Below, piece after piece: positions 15,216-23,100 of a stretch of 25,395 nt of DNA. The stretch lies in the IMG/VR virus record IMGVR_UViG_3300048129_000028, positions 1 through 25,395 of that record; one strand, written 5' to 3'. Position numbers and translations under genes: made by a program. Source of the DNA: a virus. The notes below the pieces were generated by a model. The model made no database searches, was not told the DNA's origin, and was given only the letters and a program-made list of their open reading frames with translations. The stretch's first letter is position 1; each line of letters begins with the position of its first letter.

Positions 15216-15640
15216 TCAGTGTCTTTGCCGAATGAACCTTTAAATTCACCTAGTCTGTACCCGTATGATTCAAGTGAGTGTCTGCCATATAGTTTCAATG
15301 GCATATGTTTCCAATTATGTTTCTTGTCTAGCTTCATCATATCGGAGTGATAAAGGCGAGACAGTAAAAGAGTGTCAACGACAATCCCAGGAAAAGTAAA
15401 CCAAGGGTATAACTTTCGAAGAACAGGAATGTCATAGCCAAGGACGTTGTGACCAATGATGCAATCAGCATCCGCAAGTCGTTGTATCCCACGTACGACA
15501 GGTTCTTCATTACCCGTGTCGTTATATGAGATAGTCTCTTTTGTATCGAGATCATAAATAGCAATGCAGTGGATGGTAGAAACATCTTTCAGTAGTCCAT
15601 CAGTTTCAAGGTCAAAGATCAGGCTCACTTCTGTTTCCAT
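15110..15640 (-). CDS. DNA polymerase, 3'-5' exonuclease domain (separate frame)
   Basis: 176-aa proofreading domain. Motifs: IFDLETDGLL (Exo I, Asp-x-Glu), IIGHNVLGYDIPVL (Exo II), and YCIQDVHVT (Exo III, Tyr-x3-Asp). It ends KLWNHFKPYLSGSR just where family members continue into the polymerase domain, which lies in the -1 frame. A single inserted base in the run AAACCC would give HFK(P)LPEWISLE and a continuous protein of about 600 residues. The ATG at 15640 overlaps the preceding 46-aa gene. Confidence 0.92.
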   Translation of the reverse strand: METEVSLIFDLETDGLLKDVSTIHCIAIYDLDTKETISYNDTGNEEPVVRGIQRLADADCIIGHNVLGYDIPVLRKLYPWFTFPGIVVDTLLLSRLYHSDMMKLDKKHNWKHMPLKLYGRHSLESYGYRLGEFKGSFGKDTDWQSWSQEMEDYCIQDVHVTTKLWNHFKPYLSGSR

Positions 15641-15765
15641 ACGTATGTCTTATCCACGAATTGAGCACGTTTAATTGCCTCTTCCGTAGGTGGGTTCGGT
15701 CGAGTGAGTTTCTCTTCAAAAGAGTCGTAATCAAAAATCTGTTGTCGGGTCGAATTCCTTTTCAC
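15625..15765 (-). CDS. 46-aa protein with GTG start between primase-helicase and DNA polymerase
   Basis: Short frame starting with GTG at 15765 and ending inside the polymerase start (TGA at 15625). The peptide begins MKRNSTRQQIFDYDSFEEKL and continues RPNPPTEEAIKRAQFVDK. An AGGA Shine-Dalgarno lies 8 bases before the GTG. The region would otherwise be a 90-base gap between two tightly packed genes, and the composition is protein-like with acidic and helical segments. No family recognised. It overlaps both neighbours. Confidence 0.68.
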   Translation of the reverse strand: MKRNSTRQQIFDYDSFEEKLTRPNPPTEEAIKRAQFVDKTYVWKQK

Positions 15766-17341
15766 CTTCTGTTTCCTCAAATTTGCAGTTCTCTAAGTTA
15801 TACGTGAGTGTACAAGCTATACCAGTTTCGCCAGAATAACGATTTTTAAGCACTCTAACAGTCGTAATACCTCCAGCTTTTCCGGATTGCTGATCTCTCT
15901 CCAATCCAATGACCGAGTCGCTGAGTTGAGCGATTGCAGCAGATCCGCGCAATTGTCCGAGAGTGACTCTTGCTCCTTCTTCATGATTTTTATCTCCAAT
16001 AGATCGCCTCAGGTGTGAGACGAGAAATAATGAAATGCCAGTACGCTCCACCAGTGACCGTAACTTAGTCATGGTGGTATCAATCATCCGTCGTTCGTCT
16101 CCGTCCAATCCACTGAGGAGGATGGAGAGGTGGTCGAGGAAGATGATCTTGCAGTCGAGACCCGATGCCAGATACTCAATGCGATTATAGATAACATCAG
16201 GGTCATAGGAGCCGAAACCATCAAACAAATAGAGGCTCCAATTAGCCAACGTTTTATCAAACGCAGACGAGAGTTCTTCATGGGTATGTTCTCCGAGATG
16301 CAGTGATTTACCTACTGCAGCTGACATCAATCCAAGAGCGGTTCGACGATTGGACTCTTCGAGAGCCAAGTAACCAACCCGTTCTCCTTTTTGTAGTAAC
16401 TGAGTTGCAATGTCCCGACAGAAGCTGGATTTGCCAATGCCACTGCCAGCAGTGATTGTTGTAAGTTCTCCGTATCGAATACCGTGTAGTTTGACGTTAA
16501 GTCCTGGAAAGGGATAGTCATGATCCGATGGTGTTTGTGGTGTAGTAACTAATTCAAGTAGACTCTTGCCTTCGACAATGCCATCAGGTCGATATAACTG
16601 TTTCGCCCAGAATGCATCATCAATTGCCTTACGATCGTTCGCTTGCCATGCGTCTGAGAGGTCCTTGTAAGCCTCTAGACGGGCGATGAAAACCTTGCCA
16701 GGAGGTAACACACCAGCAGCAGCTTTTGCAGCCTCCTGACCGGGTTCATCATTATCAAACCAAAGAACGATTTCTTCGTATCCTTGCAAGAATTCGAAGT
16801 TCTTTTGTACTGATTTCTTTGCTCCTGCTGCTCCTGTCGGGAGTGACACAACGTCCCATCCCGGCATGTACTCATAATACGTTGCAGCATCAAGCTCTCC
16901 TTCAGTAATGATAATTCGCTTACCGTAACCTTTCCATAGGTGTTGACCAAAGAAAGATCCGTCCGACTCGCCTTCGTAGGAGAAGTCCTTACTAGCTGTG
17001 CGAATCTTTGCGCCGATAGGCAAGCCATTGGCATTATGATAATAGAATCTTAGTTTGTCTCCATCCCTGTAAATCTTATACTTCTCACAGGTCTTTTCGG
17101 AGATATTACGTTTGTGCAGCCGTCCGGCTGACCCTTTGTAACTCATCCTCAAATGATGATTGTGAACAACAACAGGTTGTTCGTCTTCAGTTGTATAGGT
17201 ATGACACACGAAACAGTATGTGTGGTCCGAGTAGATAGCTTTACCATCAGACGAGCCACACACTGAACATGCGTCGTGTCTTATGAATTCAGACGAGCCA
17301 TTCAACTGGGATTGTTGTGAAGCTTGTCCATGGTATATCAT
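15731..17341 (-). CDS. primase-helicase (T7 gp4-like)
   Basis: 536 aa from the ATG at 17341. An N-terminal zinc site (Cys25, Cys28, Cys43, Cys46: CSVCG..CFVC), then a primase TOPRIM domain (ITEGELDAA near 147, LWFDNDEPGQEAA near 195), then a RecA-like hexameric helicase with Walker A GSGIGKSS near 300, Walker B KIIFLDHLS near 400 and later LRGSAAIAQLSDSVIGLER. It unwinds the fork and lays primers for the polymerase. The end is acidic with a terminal Phe (DPTTDF), as in T7 gp4, where that tail binds polymerase. The start overlaps the endonuclease gene by 53 bases; an upstream start is possible in frame but less likely. Confidence 0.95.
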   Translation of the reverse strand: MIYHGQASQQSQLNGSSEFIRHDACSVCGSSDGKAIYSDHTYCFVCHTYTTEDEQPVVVHNHHLRMSYKGSAGRLHKRNISEKTCEKYKIYRDGDKLRFYYHNANGLPIGAKIRTASKDFSYEGESDGSFFGQHLWKGYGKRIIITEGELDAATYYEYMPGWDVVSLPTGAAGAKKSVQKNFEFLQGYEEIVLWFDNDEPGQEAAKAAAGVLPPGKVFIARLEAYKDLSDAWQANDRKAIDDAFWAKQLYRPDGIVEGKSLLELVTTPQTPSDHDYPFPGLNVKLHGIRYGELTTITAGSGIGKSSFCRDIATQLLQKGERVGYLALEESNRRTALGLMSAAVGKSLHLGEHTHEELSSAFDKTLANWSLYLFDGFGSYDPDVIYNRIEYLASGLDCKIIFLDHLSILLSGLDGDERRMIDTTMTKLRSLVERTGISLFLVSHLRRSIGDKNHEEGARVTLGQLRGSAAIAQLSDSVIGLERDQQSGKAGGITTVRVLKNRYSGETGIACTLTYNLENCKFEETEGEKEFDPTTDF

Positions 17342-17642
17342 GTTTATCGCACCATTGTGCGTATGTAGTTTTAGATTTTTTCGAGATTTTATTGTAAGGA
17401 GTTTGGAAGACCATACGAATATCAAGCTCAGGATTCTGTTGCTTTACAGCTTTTATCTTGCGCCTGTCCTCTGCGTCCCAGTAGCCTTTACATTCTAGAA
17501 ATATACCATTCGGCAATAAGAAGTCAGGTGTGTAGCTGTGTTGAATCTGGTACGGGACCTTTGTTGATTCATACTCATACTTCACACCCAAGTCAATCAT
17601 AAGATCAGCGACTTTTTCTTCAAGTCCTGATCTGAATGCCAT
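17289..17642 (-). CDS. endonuclease I / Holliday junction resolvase (T7 gp3-like)
   Basis: 117-aa nuclease. It has the conserved core SGLEEKVADLM..LGVKYEYE, the PD-(D/E)xK-type residues YTPDFLLPNGIFLECKGYW, in which Asp, Glu and Lys form the metal site, and the C-terminal QWCDKHDIPW. The length (117 vs 149 aa) is a bit short. It cuts branched DNA and host chromosome. ATG at 17642 overlaps the hli stop (TAATG). Confidence 0.94.
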   Translation of the reverse strand: MAFRSGLEEKVADLMIDLGVKYEYESTKVPYQIQHSYTPDFLLPNGIFLECKGYWDAEDRRKIKAVKQQNPELDIRMVFQTPYNKISKKSKTTYAQWCDKHDIPWTSFTTIPVEWLV

Positions 17643-17833
17643 TACCAAATACCAGGAATAATCTGTCCTGTCAATGCATATGCACCAAGTGCAGCGATGA
17701 CACCCAGCATTGCCAGGCGTCCGTTCAAGCGTTCTGCACGCTCATTGTGAGTCTCATGTACTTCCATAATTTCCATTGGTGGTTCTTTTGCAAATAGGTT
17801 TTGGCGTCCGCCATCTTCAGTTGTGACTGTCAT
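17642..17833 (-). CDS. hli: high-light-inducible protein
   Basis: 63-aa single-helix chlorophyll-binding protein. The C-terminal half carries the motif ERLNGRLAMLG (Glu, Asn and Arg ligands) inside a membrane helix ending ALTGQIIPGIW, the usual end of phage and picocyanobacterial Hli. It is thought to protect photosystems from excess light during infection. The ATG overlaps the SSB stop (TGATG). It sits in the replication operon, about 10 kb from psbA, so it would be expressed earlier than D1. Confidence 0.97.
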   Translation of the reverse strand: MTVTTEDGGRQNLFAKEPPMEIMEVHETHNERAERLNGRLAMLGVIAALGAYALTGQIIPGIW

Positions 17834-18399
17834 CAAAAGTCAATCCCGTCTTCATCAGGCTTGACCGTGACGTTAGGTTCGCTGGCTTTGAACCCTTGCG
17901 TCTTACCAAAGAGAGCAGCTACGTTCTCAGTGCTCATGTCTCCTGTGTCAACTCCTGCTTCAGAGTTGAGAGAGACAATCTGCACACCAACGCATTTAAG
18001 CGAAGTACCATAAGTAACACCATCCTTAAGAATGTATGGCTTCTGATAGAACGCGACCTTGACCTTTGATCCAGAATATAGAGGTGTTGATTCGTCTGTA
18101 ATTGGAGTTCCTTCAGTGTCAACCACAGGTGGCTTGTTGTCTTCATTCCATGAGAACTTGACCTTGTATGCTCCATCAGCTACCTCCTCCCATGGTTCAG
18201 GCTTCAGCACAGAACGCTTGGGATTTTTAAGTTTACTCTCGCACCACTTAAGTGTTTCGATGCGGTCTTCTTCAAGTTGATCGACCATATCCTGATCGAC
18301 AACAGTTGCAAGTGAATAGCCAAACTTGCTTGGCTTCAATACTGCCTGGAATCCTTCAAGGACAACAGGCTCTTTGGTGACAATAGTGTTTCGTGCCAT
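17833..18399 (-). CDS. single-stranded DNA-binding protein (T7 gp2.5-like)
   Basis: 188-aa OB-fold protein of the gp2.5 type. Its C-terminal tail is acidic and ends DEDGIDF, with the terminal Phe that in T7 contacts polymerase and primase-helicase. The core has SKVKVAFYQKPYILKDGVTYG, typical of podoviral SSBs. Length is near T7 gp2.5 (232 aa). No Shine-Dalgarno is seen before the ATG; the 18-base gap upstream holds CTAACGTATA, also present before the RNA polymerase gene. Confidence 0.93.
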   Translation of the reverse strand: MARNTIVTKEPVVLEGFQAVLKPSKFGYSLATVVDQDMVDQLEEDRIETLKWCESKLKNPKRSVLKPEPWEEVADGAYKVKFSWNEDNKPPVVDTEGTPITDESTPLYSGSKVKVAFYQKPYILKDGVTYGTSLKCVGVQIVSLNSEAGVDTGDMSTENVAALFGKTQGFKASEPNVTVKPDEDGIDF

Positions 18400-18403
18400 T
18401 AAA

Positions 18404-18413
18404 TATACGTTAG
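18404..18413 (-). promoter_or_regulatory. CTAACGTATA repeat upstream of SSB
   Basis: The 10-mer CTAACGTATA on the minus strand lies in the gap between the P63C-like gene and SSB, ending five bases before the SSB start. It recurs exactly at 21636-21645, upstream of the RNA polymerase gene. Two copies in two of the few intergenic gaps suggest a shared control element (-10-like TATA), but the first is too near the start for a normal promoter. Confidence 0.3.
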
Positions 18414-18417
18414 TGGA

Positions 18418-19263
18418 TCAGTAGGACAGGATCATTTGATTGGGATCAACAAAAGCCACGAATGACTTTCGATGCCGTGGTTGAATCTTGTCCAGTTTCT
18501 GTACGATTTCAGTGATGCCTCGGTAGTTGTCAGTGTCGAGCAACACCAAGGCAGCGGCTGCGATTGTGTTCAGTGCATTCTGTGCATCCTTGGTCAGCAC
18601 TTGGAACTGAGACGGACCACACCAGCTGTTGTGCTTGTGTCGAAACTCTTGCTTGACACGTTGGACTTCGTCGAAGACCTCAGCCGGAAGACGGTTGTAG
18701 AAAAGATCGTTGATCATTTCACCCATACGCTTGGTCCGGTCGATGTATCCAAGATCCAAAAGCTTTTGCTTCACAGCATTGATAGGAGTTGCTTTCTCGT
18801 GGGTTGGTTGCAGCTTGATCCATTCCGACATGGATTCAGCAGGTGCATAACCAACACCGCAGGCTTCCTTGACCATGGTGTCGAAGCCAACAGCGCCAAC
18901 CTTGATGACAAGCTCAGTTGCTCGTTCACGAATGGCCGCCGATGTGCTCTTCATCTCATGAAGGAACCACTGGTAACCAATGAGCGGAGAGAGTAGGTGT
19001 GCTTTGGAGTAACCACCCTGTCCACGCTCAACAAATGCTGTGGCCTGAGCGGTGCCTTTGTCCTGTGGAAAACCTTGAGATCCATTGGCACCACTGGAAA
19101 AAGCAGCGGTGCGCATCCACTTGCTAAAACGCTCGGTGGCCTTATTGCCACGTGTCGCCAGGCAGAGCTGGCTCTTGCTGACATACGCATGACCGTTCAG
19201 TTCATACGCTTTAATTCCGTCGAGTCCAGGGATGGTGAACTCGGATGCAATTTGAAAGTTCAT
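18418..19263 (-). CDS. P63C-domain-like protein between RNA polymerase and SSB
   Basis: 281-aa protein. The C-terminal half (GEMINDLFYNRLPAEVFDEVQRV..., then HNSWCGPSQFQVLT and later NTIAAAALVLLDT) fits the pattern of the P63C domain: 'ndLiYerLp.gv.deL..' followed by an HN(W)LT-like stretch and a helix. The N-terminal part (AYVSKSQLCLATRGNKATERFSKW) resembles a small DNA-binding or antirepressor-type module, like those that accompany P63C. Function unknown. It shares one base with the RNA polymerase stop (TAATG), in the early region where T7 keeps host-takeover genes. Domain call is from memory of the pattern. Confidence 0.6.
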   Translation of the reverse strand: MNFQIASEFTIPGLDGIKAYELNGHAYVSKSQLCLATRGNKATERFSKWMRTAAFSSGANGSQGFPQDKGTAQATAFVERGQGGYSKAHLLSPLIGYQWFLHEMKSTSAAIRERATELVIKVGAVGFDTMVKEACGVGYAPAESMSEWIKLQPTHEKATPINAVKQKLLDLGYIDRTKRMGEMINDLFYNRLPAEVFDEVQRVKQEFRHKHNSWCGPSQFQVLTKDAQNALNTIAAAALVLLDTDNYRGITEIVQKLDKIQPRHRKSFVAFVDPNQMILSY

Positions 19264-21602
19264 TAACAGAAAAAATATGTAGATTCAATCACCGACTCTG
19301 GTTTCAGATCATCGATAATCGGCGGTTTAGTTTCAGCACCTATTTGTTCAGCCCACTCTTCCAAGTAGGAACGTTCAGCGAAGAGGTGCATGTATACCTC
19401 GCGAACGATGGATGATAAAGAAGACATGTCAGTAGCACGACATAGAACCGAATCATGTATGAGGGATATCGGAGCGTCGAAGCGTAGTGCAGATAGGTGG
19501 AGTAAGGATGCATCAAGCGAGTGAATTAAGTTCGGAGCAGTAGCGTTCTTGTGATGGTTCATATCCACCTTGTCGCTATCTTTTGTTGCAACTCGAATAT
19601 CTACACGACCAAGTAACTGAAGAGTTACACGCTCAAATAGTTTCTTGTTCAACTTCTGTGTGACAACAAAGCCTGATGGTGTTACCCACTCAAGCTCTGT
19701 TGCTCCTCTCTTGATTGCTTTACTTACCTCACTCTCTATCCATTTCATGGCAGCCATAGGACCAGGTACAACCCGATCCATGGCGTCTCTGACAGCCTTC
19801 ACAGTTGCAGTTAAGTCATCCTTATCAACCTCTACACCCTTCTCCTTTAGTGCATCACGAATGTATCCACGATTGGAGTGAGGTTTAGCGTTATAAGGAA
19901 CAGTCATTACGACTCGTTTAACTGTTTTCCTGTCCATGTATGGTTGTATACATTTGGGTACATCTGGACAGGCAGATTCTGCAACGACGGCATAGGCGTC
20001 CTGTGGCCGACTGGACGGCAGGACATTGACGAGTCTCGCAGTGCTTGCGTCACGGCAGAGTCCGGCAAGGATTTGTAACCCTGAGCAGGTAGCGTCAACC
20101 GCAATTGGCAGGCTAGTAAAAGTTCGATCACAGGTAAGTACACAGTGGTGGTATTCATCACACGCAGCAAGAAATTGCCACGGTTCTTCTACACCTTCCC
20201 AAAGATGTAGGTTTCCAATAGGATCTAGTGCGACAGCAGATATCACCTCATCGTTCTCAGCTACCCATTGCATACGTTCATGCATAGGTGCTTTATCTAG
20301 ACCATAGCTAGTAGCTACTTGGAAAGCTAACCATTCTTCAGCTTCAGGTGTCATGTATGCCTCTTCACTGAACTTCAATAATGACTTACCGAAGTCAGTA
20401 TCTTGAGGAGTTAAGAAAGCAGGGATTGGATAAGCTCTTCCGCGATAGTCAAAAGACCAAGGAATGAAGAACTCTTTCTTATCCTTGAATAACTTAGCTG
20501 CTTCCATCGTCATGCGTGTTCGACATGACTTCTTAAATGATGCAGCGTTGAGGTTCATTACCTCTGCTGCTCTCCTCCTGTAGTCTTTGCGTGATTCTTT
20601 GTTGTCCGCAATATCTACAGGCTTAGGTGGTAGTGGATATTCCACAATAGGGATGAACTTACCAACCTCATATCCACGCTCAAACAGTTGCTCAGCAACC
20701 ATTAGTGTGAACGGATTGATAGAGTAACCTACCTTCTGAATCTTGTTAAGAAACTGGTAAGGTGTTTCTCCCTGTATACGTCCCGCATTGCCACGGCGTA
20801 CCATGTCGTGACCACGCATCACCTCATTCAATAAGTAACCACCTTGCCTACCCTCTGACCAATCATTTGGTTCAATCAGCATTGGATAAGCAATTGGACT
20901 AAACAGCTCAGCTGTTGCCATCACCTCGTCCTTGATAACCATGAACTCAGGCGTTGGTACAACAAAGTTGTCTGTCTTCCTTCCGTCCCTGACTAACTCT
21001 TTCATGAACCAGCCGCTCGACTCCATGATGCAATCAAGCAGCCAAGCACCAAGCTTCACGCGATTAGGTCTTTGCCATGTTGTCCACTGAGGTACATCAT
21101 AGCGCTGAATAAGCGTACGAACGATGACAAACTTCTGGTGTGTGCCAGTGGTGTTGTGCCAATAGTTCTTTTTGATTGTCTCTAGCAAACCAGGACAGTT
21201 CTTTTCATAAAACTGCATCTGTGCCTCTTGCTCGACAGCCGTGCCGATTGCATCGCATAAGTTGACAAGTTGGTTGGATTTATCTCTGTAGCCAAACACC
21301 TTGTCAAAGGTGATCTTCAATGCAATAGCAGCATACGCTCCTGGATCAATGGGATCTAGAAACTGATGGATCTCTTTGAATGCAACTCCATTCTTTCGTT
21401 CTCGGATTCGATGGTTGGTGTTTTCAATACGCTTGGTAACAAGAGGCAGAAGAGTAGAAATACTGCTGCACCCATATACGCTAGCGGATGCATAAGATTT
21501 ATCTTCGAGATCTCTTGTGTTCTTGCGTAGACGCTCAAGTCCGAGTCGGATTGCATCTCTTTCAAATTGAACTTGTTCATGTATTTGTGCAGGTGTTGGC
21601 AA
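19263..21602 (-). CDS. T7-type single-subunit RNA polymerase, TTG start
   Basis: 779-aa polymerase that transcribes phage middle and late genes. Catalytic residues: the first Asp in IAVDATCSGLQ (about 500), the Lys/Tyr motif KRVVMTVPYN (about 567) and the second Asp in LIHDSVL (about 716), with NHHKNATAPNLIHSLDASLLH before it. Slightly shorter than T7 (883 aa), which is typical of cyanophage forms. The start is TTG: a GAGGA Shine-Dalgarno lies 7-8 bases upstream, the next in-frame sequence begins PTPAQIHEQVQFER, like the usual start of the family, and the nearby ATG is out of frame. Confidence 0.97.
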   Translation of the reverse strand: MPTPAQIHEQVQFERDAIRLGLERLRKNTRDLEDKSYASASVYGCSSISTLLPLVTKRIENTNHRIRERKNGVAFKEIHQFLDPIDPGAYAAIALKITFDKVFGYRDKSNQLVNLCDAIGTAVEQEAQMQFYEKNCPGLLETIKKNYWHNTTGTHQKFVIVRTLIQRYDVPQWTTWQRPNRVKLGAWLLDCIMESSGWFMKELVRDGRKTDNFVVPTPEFMVIKDEVMATAELFSPIAYPMLIEPNDWSEGRQGGYLLNEVMRGHDMVRRGNAGRIQGETPYQFLNKIQKVGYSINPFTLMVAEQLFERGYEVGKFIPIVEYPLPPKPVDIADNKESRKDYRRRAAEVMNLNAASFKKSCRTRMTMEAAKLFKDKKEFFIPWSFDYRGRAYPIPAFLTPQDTDFGKSLLKFSEEAYMTPEAEEWLAFQVATSYGLDKAPMHERMQWVAENDEVISAVALDPIGNLHLWEGVEEPWQFLAACDEYHHCVLTCDRTFTSLPIAVDATCSGLQILAGLCRDASTARLVNVLPSSRPQDAYAVVAESACPDVPKCIQPYMDRKTVKRVVMTVPYNAKPHSNRGYIRDALKEKGVEVDKDDLTATVKAVRDAMDRVVPGPMAAMKWIESEVSKAIKRGATELEWVTPSGFVVTQKLNKKLFERVTLQLLGRVDIRVATKDSDKVDMNHHKNATAPNLIHSLDASLLHLSALRFDAPISLIHDSVLCRATDMSSLSSIVREVYMHLFAERSYLEEWAEQIGAETKPPIIDDLKPESVIESTYFFC

Positions 21603-21635
21603 TAAGAATTCCTCGCTAGAACCGGTTATTAGAAC

Positions 21636-21645
21636 TATACGTTAG
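21636..21645 (-). promoter_or_regulatory. CTAACGTATA repeat upstream of RNA polymerase gene
   Basis: Second copy of the 10-mer described before SSB, here 34 bases before the TTG start. It contains TATAGT, a plausible -10 box, but I find no good -35 at 16-18 bases. Candidate host-type promoter or a phage element. Confidence 0.35.
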
Positions 21646-21662
21646 CGAACAGGTTGGTATGA

Positions 21663-21700
21663 CTGACGTGGAAGGTATTTATCCTCCTGGTATACGTCAG
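21663..21700 (-). other. inverted repeat between attP-like site and RNA polymerase gene
   Basis: Arms CTGACGT and ACGTCAG are perfect 7-bp complements separated by 24 bases, inside which GGAGG and CCTTCC can extend the stem in part. It lies in the 5' leader of the RNA polymerase gene. In T7 the early genes are separated by RNase III hairpins, and a similar role is possible here; there is no T-run for a terminator. Confidence 0.45.
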
Positions 21701-21720
21701 CGTTCAGATTTCTCGCATGA

Positions 21721-21759
21721 ACCTGAAACTAGCGCGTCTACCAATTCCGCCACATCCGC
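21721..21759 (-). other. attP-like site: 5' half of a tRNA-Leu gene
   Basis: On the minus strand the 39 bases start GCGGATGTGGCGGAATTGG and end GTTTCAGGT: acceptor strand, D-arm with the Leu-type GGTAGACGCGCTA, and the anticodon loop with CAG. After the loop the similarity stops: the anticodon stem cannot close and no T-arm follows. It is just downstream of the integrase. The Prochlorococcus podovirus P-SSP7 has a 42-bp match to a host tRNA-Leu gene in the same position, proposed as attP. By analogy this is the crossover site for insertion into a host tRNA-Leu(CAG) gene. Confidence 0.72.
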
Positions 21760-21765
21760 GTGTGG

Positions 21766-21806
21766 ATTCCAGCGATGAGACTCGCTTGGAATACGGCTTG
21801 TCGCCG
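21766..21806 (-). other. pair of stem-loops downstream of the integrase
   Basis: 21766-21792 is a near-perfect inverted repeat (ATTCCAAGCGA with TCGCTGGAAT, one unpaired base, 6-base loop). 21794-21806 is a second hairpin (CGGC-GACAA-GCCG). Both lie between the integrase stop and the tRNA-Leu fragment. They could be a weak terminator, a processing site or part of the attP arms. No T-run. Confidence 0.45.
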
Positions 21807-21842
21807 ACCAGAAAAGGTTATCACGCCTACCGTTAGTCGCGC

Positions 21843-22742
21843 TCAGATAGCAGCCATCGCGTCCGTGAGTGCTGCATCTGTAGCCTTTGCATATCGTAAT
21901 GTTGTTTCGATACGCTTGTGTCCGCACAGAGCCATGATGTTTCTGATTGGGACGCCAGCCTCAGCGAGCCATGTCGCGTAACTGTGTCGTAGTGTGTGAA
22001 AGACATAAGAATCCTCCTTTGGAATAAGACGGTTGACTTTCTTAAACGCACGCAATAACTGATCCTTATTGCGCCATTCATCGCCGAATAATTGAACATC
22101 AGACCGCGATGATTGTGAACAACGAGATGTAACTAGGTCCATGATTTTTCTATGGATCGGTATAGCTCGCCAGTTCTTAGCCTTTGTTGTTTGAGTGGGT
22201 ACACCACCGACATGGATCTTGTTAGCTACAAGGTCAATGTCTTTAGCCCTGATCTTTAAGATCTCACCCTCCCTCATGCCTGTGTAGGCACCAAACAGGA
22301 TGATGTCCCTGAGATCCTCACGCATGAATACATCTGTGGACAGGAGACACATTTTGTCTACCTCATCCTTGGTGTACCAGAGCACACGTCCCTCTGATTC
22401 TTTGCGTCTACGGAACTTTGGTGCATGGTCAATGAGTCCATCGAAGGCACAATGATTGAGCACAGTCGAGACTGCCGAGACAACTCGGTTAATAGTTGCG
22501 TCACTCTTACCCTCGTCTTCCAGTTCGATACAAACTTGGGAGATGATTGGCTGAGTGATCTTCCGTACAGGGAAGGAAGAACCTCGCAATCTGGTGAAGT
22601 GATTGCAATTGATGGCTGAGGTTTTAGCTCCATTGCCATGCCTCCATGAGTGTCGTGTTTGGAATGTGTAATCCATGGCTTGTTGCCATGTTCTGATCTC
22701 ATCCATAGATGGTGGATTTAATGAGGTGGACAAGTTGCTCAC
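21843..22742 (-). CDS. int: tyrosine site-specific recombinase (integrase)
   Basis: 299-aa phage integrase. Catalytic residues: Arg in GMREGEI (about 156), HTLRHS (His-x-x-Arg, about 250), His in GHKR (about 275) and the nucleophile Tyr in RYAKA (about 283). The N-terminal part is a core-binding SAM-like domain (QQAMDYTFQTRHSWRHG). GTG start at 22742 overlaps the upstream gene by 44 bases; the ATG at 22706 is an alternative with less overlap. All catalytic residues are intact, so the enzyme may be active, though lysogeny of such cyanopodoviruses has not been shown in culture to my knowledge. Confidence 0.95.
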   Translation of the reverse strand: MSNLSTSLNPPSMDEIRTWQQAMDYTFQTRHSWRHGNGAKTSAINCNHFTRLRGSSFPVRKITQPIISQVCIELEDEGKSDATINRVVSAVSTVLNHCAFDGLIDHAPKFRRRKESEGRVLWYTKDEVDKMCLLSTDVFMREDLRDIILFGAYTGMREGEILKIRAKDIDLVANKIHVGGVPTQTTKAKNWRAIPIHRKIMDLVTSRCSQSSRSDVQLFGDEWRNKDQLLRAFKKVNRLIPKEDSYVFHTLRHSYATWLAEAGVPIRNIMALCGHKRIETTLRYAKATDAALTDAMAAI

Positions 22743-23061
22743 CTTTAGGTGTCAGCTTGCACATGTGTCTGCGTGCATTGCCTGGGTCTGTATACCTCTC
22801 GATGAGACCGAGTCCAGGTGTTTTAACACCCTTGCGACCGTATCCCTTGTGAAGGAGAGCAATCATCCGTGAGCATGACGCAGTAGTCAGGTCCTGATCC
22901 TCTTCTATCGCTTGTTTATGGCACGGGTTGTGTGAGGCGACATATAGAAGGACAGTCACTGCCTGTGCAGGTATTTCCCTGTGCATGAGGCGCAAGGTTT
23001 CCCAACCAGTGAGCAGGAGGTTCAGCCTGCTATCTGTCTCCAGTCTTTTGAGTGGATCCAT
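22699..23061 (-). CDS. winged-helix transcription regulator, MarR-like
   Basis: 120-aa protein with a winged helix-turn-helix: AQAVTVLLYVASH (helix 1), AIEEDQDLTTASCSRMIALLHK (helix-turn-helix), then the wing GLIERYTDPGNARRHMCKLTPKGEQLV. This LTxxG ending of the wing is typical of MarR-type regulators. It overlaps the integrase, so the pair is one operon, and it likely controls integrase or early genes. Cyanophage relatives carry a comparable regulator before int. Confidence 0.82.
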   Translation of the reverse strand: MDPLKRLETDSRLNLLLTGWETLRLMHREIPAQAVTVLLYVASHNPCHKQAIEEDQDLTTASCSRMIALLHKGYGRKGVKTPGLGLIERYTDPGNARRHMCKLTPKGEQLVHLIKSTIYG

Positions 23062-23084
23062 AACTCAGGCTGATTTCCAATATT

Positions 23085-23100
23085 AGTATACCACAGTGGA
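23085..23100 (-). promoter_or_regulatory. extended -10 promoter and palindrome before the MarR-like gene
   Basis: Minus strand: TGGTATACT fits an extended -10 box (TGnTATAAT with one mismatch), about 24-32 bases before the ATG at 23061. No -35 is needed for that class. The palindrome CCACTGTGG (23091-23099) overlaps it and could be the regulator's own operator. Host-type promoter by appearance only. Confidence 0.45.

Noticed and set aside
21697-21790. Complete tRNA-Leu gene
   Set aside because: Only the acceptor 5' strand, D-arm and anticodon loop are present; the anticodon stem does not close and no T-arm or 3' acceptor follows.
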